The position numbers were made by a program, and so were the translations under genes. A DNA stretch of 9,718 nt from an uncultured Atopobium sp. (lineage in GTDB: Bacteria; Actinomycetota; Coriobacteriia; Coriobacteriales; Atopobiaceae). The notes beneath the pieces were generated by a model. That model had not been told where the DNA came from, searched no databases, and saw only the letters and a list, made by a program, of their open reading frames with translations. Every line of letters begins with the position of its first letter. The first letter of the stretch is position 1. Shown one piece after another: positions 1 through 5,690 of this stretch. The stretch is from contig CALBBS010000224.1 in NCBI GenBank assembly GCA_937926845.1, forward strand, positions 1 through 9,718, written 5' to 3'.

Positions 1-792
1 CCCACTGTTTTGCAACAAATGCCAGCTGACAACGCTGACCCAGACACTACCAGCGCGTTTGCCTCGGTAAGTCGCAGGCCAGCTCCTCGCTTTGAGTCTG
101 CAATCCCTTCCGAGCCTTCAAAAGAGAACCTCCCTGAAGCTGAAGGAATCCCTCGTACGCGCGTTATTCTGCTCTCAGCACTTCTTGTTACCTCACTGGT
201 AGTAGCTGCAATCTTTGTCATCACACACCCGTGGGACCCTCAGGCAACCGATAATCGCGCAAAGGTTGAGGCGCCAGTCTCATCTACTCCTACCACCACT
301 CCTGTTACGCACCTTACGGGTCAAGACACCAGTGCAACTCAGCAAAATACAAGTTCGGATGCTGTATTTGATGCACTTGAAAGTGATTATCAGAAGCTTG
401 GAGACCTCTCAAAGCGCCTTGATGATAACGAGAAGACCTTTGATCAGCTTGCTATTACTGGCTCTGATCAGGAGCGTGCTGATGCTCAGCAGGAAGCAGA
501 GCAGATTTCCCTGGATATTAGTAACGTCATCTCTGACCTATCTAGTCTTGATGACTCCAACGGAAACTATCGTCAGACAATTGAAAATCTCACCAAGCTG
601 GGTAACTGGCTTCGTAATCGCTCCGATGCTTTGAGTGAGGGATGGAAACGCTCAGTTGCTTCTAACAATCCTTCTCAAGACAAAGACAACATCTTGGCGC
701 CAGTTGATAACATCAGAGACTCCAGCGGTTCCAGCTCATACCAGAAACTTTTTGATGAAAATTACGTGAATTGGAAGCCACAAAAGCAGTAA
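1..792 (+). CDS. single-pass membrane protein of unknown function, 5' end missing
   Basis: I do not recognise the family. The frame is open from the first base of the window (Pro-Thr-Val, then a TTG at 10). Neither that TTG nor the ATG at 19 has a ribosome site before it, so the gene very probably begins upstream. Counting from the codon at 10, residues 1-50 are polar and Pro/Ser-rich and look cytoplasmic. Residues 52-72 are one strong membrane helix preceded by Arg (PRTR), which favours N-inside. An HPWDP motif follows directly outside. Residues about 78-116 are a Thr/Ser/Gln-rich linker, and 117-200 are rich in Asp, Glu, Gln and Leu and probably helical or coiled coil. The C terminus ends in a Trp-Lys-Pro stretch. 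The TAA is at 790-792. Possible homologues carry an N-terminal zinc ribbon, but that part would lie outside the window, so this cannot be judged. No enzyme motif is visible. The protein may be a cell-surface or envelope-sensing protein, which is a guess. Confidence 0.75.
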   Translation, partial: PTVLQQMPADNADPDTTSAFASVSRRPAPRFESAIPSEPSKENLPEAEGIPRTRVILLSALLVTSLVVAAIFVITHPWDPQATDNRAKVEAPVSSTPTTTPVTHLTGQDTSATQQNTSSDAVFDALESDYQKLGDLSKRLDDNEKTFDQLAITGSDQERADAQQEAEQISLDISNVISDLSSLDDSNGNYRQTIENLTKLGNWLRNRSDALSEGWKRSVASNNPSQDKDNILAPVDNIRDSSGSSSYQKLFDENYVNWKPQKQ

Positions 793-817
793 ATCTCTAC
801 CGTTCAGCTGCTTTAAT

Positions 818-845
818 TTCAAAAATCTCATCATACTGGTAAAAT
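818..845 (+). promoter_or_regulatory. candidate sigma-70-type promoter with extended -10
   Basis: The -10 element TAAAAT (840-845) matches TATAAT at 5 of 6 positions and is preceded by TGG (837-839), which makes it an extended -10. A -35 candidate TTCAAA (818-823; 4 of 6 to TTGACA) lies 16 bases upstream. Transcription would start near 852, leaving a leader of about 75 bases before the cyclophilin ATG at 929. It is the best promoter-like sequence in the window and could drive the cyclophilin and TPR genes, perhaps reading on into the mre cluster. This rests on consensus matching only. Confidence 0.45.
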
Positions 846-857
846 AATTAGGTTAGA

Positions 858-878
858 AAAGAAGTTCTTTAGTACTAA
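858..878. promoter_or_regulatory. two abutting dyads, candidate operator
   Basis: AAAGAA-G-TTCTTT (858-870) is a perfect inverted repeat around a single G. It overlaps by two bases the perfect 10-base palindrome TTAGTACTAA (869-878). Neither has room for an RNA loop, so they look more like protein binding sites on DNA than a terminator. They lie just downstream of the proposed promoter, where a repressor could block it. No regulator can be named. Confidence 0.25.
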
Positions 879-919
879 GGGTTTCTCGTGTTTTTCTTCT
901 CTTAGATGTAAAGAAGCTT

Positions 920-924
920 GGAGG
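920..924 (+). promoter_or_regulatory. ribosome binding site of the cyclophilin gene
   Basis: GGAGG lies 4 bases before the ATG at 929. It is a strong Shine-Dalgarno match and fixes the start. Confidence 0.8.
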
Positions 925-928
925 AATT

Positions 929-1468
929 ATGTTTGGACTTGATCCATTGTATACACCAGAGCGCCAGGTTACTGGTACTGAGGTTGCCGTCTTTGATACC
1001 AACAAGGGAATCATTAAGGTTCAGCTTGACGGTAAGGGCGCACCTATTCATGTGGCAAACTTCTGCGAGCTTGCAGAGTCTGGCTTCTATGACAATACCA
1101 AGTTCCACCGTCTTGTTCCTTACTTTGTAGTTCAAGGCGGAGACCCAAACACTCGTGAGATGAGTGTTGAGGATGTTGTGTTTGGTAATCCTGGTCCTGA
1201 CGGAATTCCTGGTACCGGTGGTCCTGGTTATCGCATCAAAGAGGAGTTCACCACAAATCCTAACAACTCCCACGTTGACGGTGCCCTTGCTATGGCTCGT
1301 TCTCAAGATCCAAACTCCGCAGGTTCTCAGTTCTATTTCTGTCTTGGTCCACAGCATGGTTTGGATTCTGGGTACACCGTATTTGGCACAACTATCGAGG
1401 GAATGGATGTCATTTCCCAGTTAAAGGTTGGCGATATCGTCAATTCCATTAGAATTGAAAACGCTTAA
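929..1468 (+). CDS. cyclophilin-type peptidyl-prolyl cis-trans isomerase
   Basis: This 179-residue single-domain cyclophilin catalyses cis-trans isomerisation of X-Pro bonds. It has no signal peptide or membrane helix, so it should act in the cytoplasm. Active-site signatures by comparison with human CypA are FHRL with Arg61 (CypA Arg55), Phe66 (Phe60), Gln69 in VQGGDP (Gln63), SAGSQFYF (130-137) and LDSGYTVFG (145-153), where Tyr149 takes the place of CypA His126. CypA Trp121, important for cyclosporin binding, aligns with Gly144, so drug affinity is probably low; many bacterial members also lack this Trp. A Gly/Pro-rich insert (about 86-101) enlarges the loop after QGGDP, as in several bacterial PPIases. 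The ATG has GGAGG 4 bases upstream. The next gene begins 31 bases after the stop, so the two are probably co-transcribed. The ppi gene letter cannot be decided from sequence alone. Confidence 0.95.
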   Translation: MFGLDPLYTPERQVTGTEVAVFDTNKGIIKVQLDGKGAPIHVANFCELAESGFYDNTKFHRLVPYFVVQGGDPNTREMSVEDVVFGNPGPDGIPGTGGPGYRIKEEFTTNPNNSHVDGALAMARSQDPNSAGSQFYFCLGPQHGLDSGYTVFGTTIEGMDVISQLKVGDIVNSIRIENA

Positions 1469-1489
1469 AGCCAAGTCGCACAGACTCTT

Positions 1490-1494
1490 GGAGG
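1490..1494 (+). promoter_or_regulatory. ribosome binding site that decides a GTG start for the TPR gene
   Basis: GGAGG lies 5 bases before GTG at 1500. The frame is open upstream to a TTG at 1428, but that codon is inside the cyclophilin gene and has no properly spaced ribosome site. The GTG also avoids a 41-base gene overlap. Confidence 0.75.
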
Positions 1495-1499
1495 ATATT

Positions 1500-2903
1500 G
1501 TGAATCAACAGGCATTTGAGTTAGGTAAATCTGCATATGATCAGGGCGACTGGTTTGTAGCTATCAGTCAGTTTGATGTGGCTAAAGAGCCAGGCGAGGT
1601 AAACGGTCAGATTGACCACCTTCTTGGAAACGCTTATATGAAGCTTGGACAGTTTGATTCCGCAGCTTCTGCTTACAAGTCCGCTCTTGCTGACGCTTCC
1701 TACGGCAAGGTTGGCGCTCTCTCTACTAATCAAGGTCGCGCACTTCTGGCTGCTGGTAGGGTACGGGAGGCTATTGCTGCCCTTACTAACGCTGTCCAGG
1801 ACGCCTCTTACGCAACTCCCTATAAGGCACAGCTTGCTCTTGGTTCTGCATACGAGAAGATCGGCGATATTCGCAACGCCGGCATTGCTTACAGAAACGC
1901 TGCAGTTGACGAGAAGAACCCTAATCCTTCATCAGCACTTTGCAGCCTAGGCGCATGCTTCATGGGTCTGAACAGGCCTGTTGATGCTGTTGAGGCATAT
2001 CGTACCGCTCTTGATTTTGCTAATCCTCTGGATAATTCCACTAAGATTTATGCAGATCTTGGTCTTGCATACGTTGCAGCAAATCGCATGTCTGAGGCAG
2101 TTGACGCTTTTACCCACGCTACTGCAGACGGCAGCTTTGTTCTGTCTAATCAGCAACAATCTGCTTTTGATGCAGCTCGCAAGGCTATTACTGCAATGAC
2201 TTCTGGTAAGCCATCTGAGACTGATGCCTTCCTTCAGGCAGCTGGCTATGGTGCCTATGATCCACTTGATCCTACAGGTATGTCTGGTGAGCTCATTCCT
2301 TCTGCAGAAGACACTGGCTTTTTCCAGATTACTGAGCAGGAGATTATTGAGCAGGATAAGAAGGACAAGAAGATTAGGCGTAAGCATCGCCATACCGGCC
2401 TAAAGGTCTTCATCACTATTCTTATTTTGCTTATCTTGGCTGTTGGTGGCGCTGGTTATGCTTACTATCGTGGCTATGGATGGCCAACCCAGCAGTCTGT
2501 TGTTCAGGATATTTTCAACGCTAAGGCACAGGGTACCGATATTGGTCGCTATGTCTCTAGCTCTGTCTCTAGCACAACGCTTCAGCAGATTTCCAACAGC
2601 CTGCCAACAAGCTCCGCTGTTACCATCAACGGTGTCGACCAGAGCATGACTCACTCTACAGTTAATGCTTCTGTCAGTCTTTCTAATGGCGGCAACGTTG
2701 ATTACACCATTGAGCTTGTCCGTGATGGTATTGGCTGGAAGGTTGCAAGCGTTACCACTTCATACGTAAGCCAGAATAACCAGAACTCCGGCACAACTTC
2801 TGGTACTAACGGCTCTAATTCGGAAACTACCTCTGGAACTAATGGATCTAACTCCTCAAATTCCTCTAATAGTTCCTCCAGCTCTTCACAGTCTGGTAAC
2901 TAG
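1500..2903 (+). CDS. membrane-anchored TPR protein with extracytoplasmic C-terminal domain
   Basis: Translated from GTG 1500 this is a 467-residue protein. Residues 4 to about 214 form around six tetratricopeptide-like helical hairpins. Typical TPR residues recur, for example GNAYMKLGQFDSAASAYKSAL (41-63, shown in part), LGSAYEKIGDIRNAGIAYRNA (114-134, in part) and LGLAYVAANRMSEAVDAF (187-204). A basic stretch (KKDKKIRRKHRH, 287-298) comes directly before one membrane helix (about 301-323), so the TPRs should be cytoplasmic. Residues 330-423 form a small alpha/beta-looking outer domain that I do not recognise; it ends in GWKVASVTTSYV. Residues 424-467 are a Ser/Asn/Thr/Gly tail with a repeated TTSGTNGSNS unit. 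TPRs usually bind other proteins, so a scaffold or adaptor role at the membrane is likely. Its place between the cyclophilin and mreB makes the elongation complex a candidate partner, by position only. The stop is TAG at 2901-2903. Confidence 0.85.
   Translation: MNQQAFELGKSAYDQGDWFVAISQFDVAKEPGEVNGQIDHLLGNAYMKLGQFDSAASAYKSALADASYGKVGALSTNQGRALLAAGRVREAIAALTNAVQDASYATPYKAQLALGSAYEKIGDIRNAGIAYRNAAVDEKNPNPSSALCSLGACFMGLNRPVDAVEAYRTALDFANPLDNSTKIYADLGLAYVAANRMSEAVDAFTHATADGSFVLSNQQQSAFDAARKAITAMTSGKPSETDAFLQAAGYGAYDPLDPTGMSGELIPSAEDTGFFQITEQEIIEQDKKDKKIRRKHRHTGLKVFITILILLILAVGGAGYAYYRGYGWPTQQSVVQDIFNAKAQGTDIGRYVSSSVSSTTLQQISNSLPTSSAVTINGVDQSMTHSTVNASVSLSNGGNVDYTIELVRDGIGWKVASVTTSYVSQNNQNSGTTSGTNGSNSETTSGTNGSNSSNSSNSSSSSSQSGN
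2793..2855 (+). repeat. duplicated 10-codon unit in the TPR protein tail
   Basis: Two copies of the peptide TTSGTNGSNS are encoded at 2793-2822 and 2826-2855, separated by one Glu codon. The peptides are identical, but seven of the ten codons differ at synonymous positions. Asn-Ser-Ser triplets follow (about 2850-2876). Confidence 0.75.
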
Positions 2904-2909
2904 TACTAA
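2901..2909. promoter_or_regulatory. second copy of a TAGTACTAA palindromic motif
   Basis: TAGTACTAA at 2901-2909 begins on the TPR gene's stop codon. The same nine bases occur at 870-878 before the cyclophilin gene. TAGTACTA is a perfect palindrome. It could be a shared regulator site for the two upstream regions, or chance. Confidence 0.2.
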
Positions 2910-2934
2910 ACTGTTTTAACCGTTCTTTCTGCAG

Positions 2935-2940
2935 GATAAT
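2935..2940 (+). promoter_or_regulatory. weak -10 candidate before mreB
   Basis: GATAAT matches the -10 consensus at 5 of 6 positions and lies 33 bases before the mreB ATG. No convincing -35 is found 16 to 18 bases upstream. If active, it would let the mre genes be expressed apart from the cyclophilin and TPR genes. Confidence 0.2.
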
Positions 2941-2973
2941 TACGCACACGCGTAGCACGTTTGATTGGATATC

Positions 2974-4017
2974 ATGTCTATCTTCGATTCGCTCTTCGGA
3001 GAATATGGCGGAGACCTAGCCATCGATCTGGGAACTGCAAACACCCTTGTTGCAGTTCGTGGTCAGGGTATTGTCATCAATGAGCCATCGGTTGTTGCAA
3101 TCGATAAAAGCGAGAGCCGCGTTCTGGCTGTTGGCGCTGATGCAAAGCGCATGATTGGCCGTACCCCTGGCTCCATCATTGCTGAGCGCCCTCTTAAAGA
3201 CGGCGTCATTGCAGACTTTGATGTTACTGAGGTTATGCTTCGTTACTTCATCGAGAAGGCCCGTGAGCGCAAATATCCTTGGTCACCACGTCCACGCGTA
3301 GTTGTTTGCGTTCCTTCTGGCGTTACATCTGTCGAGAAACGCGCTGTTTTTGAAGCAACTATTCAGGCAGGCGCCCGCCAGGCATTCTTGATTGAAGAGC
3401 CTATGGCTGCAGCTATTGGTGCAGACCTTCCAATTGAGGATCCTACGGGTTCTATGGTTGTAGACATTGGTGGCGGTACTACCGAGGTTGCTGTTATCTC
3501 CATGGGCGGTATTGTTGTCTCGCAGTCCATTAGAACTGCAGGTGACGAGTTTGACCAGACCATTCTTGAGCATGTTCGTGATGCTTACAACCTCTCTATT
3601 GGTGAGCGTACCGCAGAAGACATCAAGATTAAGGTTGGCTCAGCAGCTCCTCTTGCAGAAGAGCTTGATGTTGAGGTAAACGGTCGTGACGTCATGAGTG
3701 GTTTGCCAAAGACTGTTCGTATTGAGTCTGAAGAAATTCGTCGCGCACTAGATCGTCCTCTTGATGAGGTTACCAAGGCTGTCAAGGATGCTCTAGACGT
3801 TACACCACCAGATCTTGCCTCTGATCTTATGTACTACGGTATTTTGCTTACCGGTGGTGGAGGAATGCTACGCGGTCTTGATCAGAGACTTCGTGAAGAG
3901 ACTGGCGTTCCTGTAAACGTAAGCCCAACCGCCCTAGAAAATGTTGTTACCGGTTGTGCAAAGGTTCTTGAGGCTAACGCATTGTCCGGTGGATTTGTTC
4001 AAAGTGCAGGCCAGTAA
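2974..4017 (+). CDS. mreB: rod-shape-determining actin homologue MreB
   Basis: MreB is a bacterial actin that polymerises on ATP under the membrane and directs side-wall synthesis. This 347-residue protein has the family's normal length. The actin-fold nucleotide motifs are in order: phosphate 1 DLAIDLGTANTLV (14-26), EEPMAAAIGA with the catalytic-type Glu (141-150), phosphate 2 MVVDIGGGTTEVAVIS (161-176) and the adenosine loop GILLTGGGGMLRGLD (289-303). The VPSGVTSVEKRA block (113-124) is also typical. ATG at 2974 is chosen because the protein then begins MSIFDSLFG just before the first strand, as is usual for the family. The in-frame TTG at 2965 has no ribosome site. The Shine-Dalgarno before 2974 is itself weak (GGA at 2967-2969), which is unusual for an abundant protein. 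mreC begins 2 bases after the stop, so translation is probably coupled. Confidence 0.97.
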   Translation: MSIFDSLFGEYGGDLAIDLGTANTLVAVRGQGIVINEPSVVAIDKSESRVLAVGADAKRMIGRTPGSIIAERPLKDGVIADFDVTEVMLRYFIEKARERKYPWSPRPRVVVCVPSGVTSVEKRAVFEATIQAGARQAFLIEEPMAAAIGADLPIEDPTGSMVVDIGGGTTEVAVISMGGIVVSQSIRTAGDEFDQTILEHVRDAYNLSIGERTAEDIKIKVGSAAPLAEELDVEVNGRDVMSGLPKTVRIESEEIRRALDRPLDEVTKAVKDALDVTPPDLASDLMYYGILLTGGGGMLRGLDQRLREETGVPVNVSPTALENVVTGCAKVLEANALSGGFVQSAGQ

Positions 4018-4019
4018 AC

Positions 4020-5111
4020 ATGCCATTGTCTCATCAGATCCAGGGTGCTACAACAGGCCTTGGATCTAACAATAATAAGCATACGGGTGGCCGTAGTTTT
4101 ATTATTCTTTCGCTGCTTTCAATTGTGTTATTGACGGTCAGCGCTCGTATGGGTACAGAAGGACCGCTCGAGATGGTTCGAGGTGGGTTCTCTACTATTA
4201 CCATGCCTTTTAGAATGGCGGGTTCTGCTATTGCCATGCCTTTCCAGGGTATTGGTAACATTTTTAGTAACTTAACAGCAGACCAGCAAACGCTTTCTGA
4301 CCTCAAGGCAGAAAATGAGCAGTTGCGTTCAAGAAACGCAGAGCTAGAAGAGACAAATCAGTCCACGCAGCGTCTGCAAGGTCTTCTCGACCTCAAAAAT
4401 ACCTATAACCTGCAGTCCACAGGCGCTCGTGTTATCTCTGGTTCTACTGACTCGTTCAATAACACCATCGTGATTGACAAGGGAACTTCGTCCGGGCTGG
4501 CTGTTGGTATGCCTGTTGTTGATAGTGGTGGCGTTATCGGCCAGATTATTGAGTGTGGTCCTACAACCTCTACCGTTCGTCTTATCACTGACGAGAAGAG
4601 CGGTGTGGCTGCTATGGTTCAAAGTAGTCGAGCTCAAGGCATGCTTATGGGCTCTGCGTCAAGACAGATTACTCTTAACCTCATCAACACCAACCAGAAG
4701 GTTGCCGTAGGCGATACAGTTGTTACCAGCGGTCTTGGTGGCGTATTCCCTAAGGGTCTTCCTCTAGGTAAGGTTACCAGCGTTGAGGCAGCTCCAGGAT
4801 CGCTCTATTACACCATTGTTGTTGAGCCTTATGGAAATGTCAGCACTAACGAGGAGGTAATGGTTATCACGTCTCTTTCTGAGGAGCAAAAAGCTACCGC
4901 AGATGATATTGCAGAGGCAGATAAGCAAAACACTCCAACAGCAACTGATTCAGACGGTAAGGATAAAGACTCAAAAGACGGATCTTCTACGTCTTCATCT
5001 AGTGGTTCTACTGGCAGCGGTTCAACAAACAACTCAACAAACACTCAGCAGAATGCAACAGTTGCTGCTCCAACGGGTAATACACAACATAACAGCGGAA
5101 GAACAGATTAA
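4020..5111 (+). CDS. mreC: rod-shape-determining protein MreC
   Basis: MreC is a membrane-anchored scaffold of the elongation complex that binds PBP2 outside the membrane and helps switch it on. In this 363-residue protein, residues 1-25 are a short cytoplasmic tail, 26-42 the membrane helix and about 85-125 a coiled coil with heptad Leu (LKAENEQLRSRNAELEE), the segment through which MreC dimerises. About 130-284 are the twin beta-barrel core, with GLAVGMPVVDSGGVIGQI, VRLITDEKSGVAAMVQ and TSGLGGVFPKGLPLG-type blocks typical of MreC. Residues 305-363 form a Ser/Thr/Asn/Asp-rich disordered extension absent from short family members. The ATG lies 2 bases after mreB's stop with only a weak AGG upstream, which fits coupled translation. 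Confidence 0.95.
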   Translation: MPLSHQIQGATTGLGSNNNKHTGGRSFIILSLLSIVLLTVSARMGTEGPLEMVRGGFSTITMPFRMAGSAIAMPFQGIGNIFSNLTADQQTLSDLKAENEQLRSRNAELEETNQSTQRLQGLLDLKNTYNLQSTGARVISGSTDSFNNTIVIDKGTSSGLAVGMPVVDSGGVIGQIIECGPTTSTVRLITDEKSGVAAMVQSSRAQGMLMGSASRQITLNLINTNQKVAVGDTVVTSGLGGVFPKGLPLGKVTSVEAAPGSLYYTIVVEPYGNVSTNEEVMVITSLSEEQKATADDIAEADKQNTPTATDSDGKDKDSKDGSSTSSSSGSTGSGSTNNSTNTQQNATVAAPTGNTQHNSGRTD

Positions 5112-5120
5112 GGGGGATGC

Positions 5121-5681
5121 ATGCAGGTTTCTGATAGAAATAAAAACACACGCAGCATCGCCGTTCTTGCTGTTGTTTGCTTCATTTTGCAGATTATGCT
5201 TACACCACAGGTTTCTTTTGGTGGGGGAGTTATCAATTTTGCACTTATTTTCTCGGCATCTATCGCGCTGAGATATGGTGGTAAAACCGGTGTGATATGC
5301 GGCTTTATTGCTGGTCTTATGTATGATTTGACTTCTGCTAATCCTATTGGCCTCATGGCACTCTTGCTTGTGGTCAGTTCTTATTTCATGGGCCAAGAGG
5401 TAAGAGACAGAATCTCTGGCAATTTTGGTACCTCTATGGGCTTTGTTGCCCTTCAAACTTTTGGTGTCACCTTTATGTATCAGCTCATTAATTCTTTGAT
5501 TGGCTCTGGTGGCAACTTCTTTGAGGGGCTGCTGTTTAAGTCTTTCCCCACCATGTTGTTTACCATTTTGGCAGCGCTGCCTGTTTTCTATGTACTTTCT
5601 CATTCCCAAAGGTCTCATTCATCTTTGGGTGGAACTTCGCTCTACCGCGGATCTCATCGAGCTCCACAGCGCCTTAAATAA
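5121..5681 (+). CDS. mreD: rod-shape-determining membrane protein MreD
   Basis: MreD is a small multi-pass membrane protein of the elongation complex that works with MreC on PBP2. This 186-residue protein has about six predicted helices (roughly 12-28, 36-51, 55-71, 75-91, 104-128 and 138-160). The G-x-x-x-G-L-x-Y-D-L motif (61-70, with Asp69) and the following PIGLMALLL are characteristic of the family. The C-terminal 25 residues are basic and hydrophilic. The ATG at 5121 has a GGGGG run (5112-5116) 4 bases before it. An out-of-frame ATG at 5117 is ignored. It lies 9 bases after mreC and 9 before the PBP2 gene. The family diverges quickly, so position supports the call as much as sequence does. 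Confidence 0.9.
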   Translation: MQVSDRNKNTRSIAVLAVVCFILQIMLTPQVSFGGGVINFALIFSASIALRYGGKTGVICGFIAGLMYDLTSANPIGLMALLLVVSSYFMGQEVRDRISGNFGTSMGFVALQTFGVTFMYQLINSLIGSGGNFFEGLLFKSFPTMLFTILAALPVFYVLSHSQRSHSSLGGTSLYRGSHRAPQRLK

Positions 5682-5690
5682 GGGGTTAGT

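Noticed and set aside
851..900. Possible terminator after the first gene, because of the T-rich stretch near 891-897
   Set aside because: The dyads at 858-878 leave no loop, are AT-rich, and are separated from the T run by unpaired sequence.
902..1357. 151-codon minus-strand open frame over the cyclophilin gene
   Set aside because: The plus-strand cyclophilin has every family motif and a strong ribosome site; the antisense translation shows no recognisable domain.
1428..1499. Upstream TTG start for the TPR gene, overlapping the cyclophilin end
   Set aside because: There is no properly spaced ribosome site and it needs a 41-base overlap; GTG at 1500 has GGAGG 5 bases upstream.
1947..2393. 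148-codon minus-strand open frame over the TPR gene
   Set aside because: It is the antisense of repetitive TPR codons, with odd Cys/Ser/Ile composition and no supporting signals.
2895..2945. Possible terminator between the TPR gene and mreB
   Set aside because: I could not find a GC-rich stem with a loop followed by a T run; the only dyad, TAGTACTA, has no loop.
2965..2973. TTG start three codons before the chosen mreB ATG
   Set aside because: No Shine-Dalgarno precedes it, and MreB proteins usually begin close to the MSIF-type sequence found at 2974.
5034..5618. 194-codon open frame on the minus strand across mreC and mreD
   Set aside because: It runs opposite a convincing MreC tail and the whole of MreD, has no membrane or domain pattern of its own, and reads as Lys/Asn/Arg-rich antisense of hydrophobic codons.
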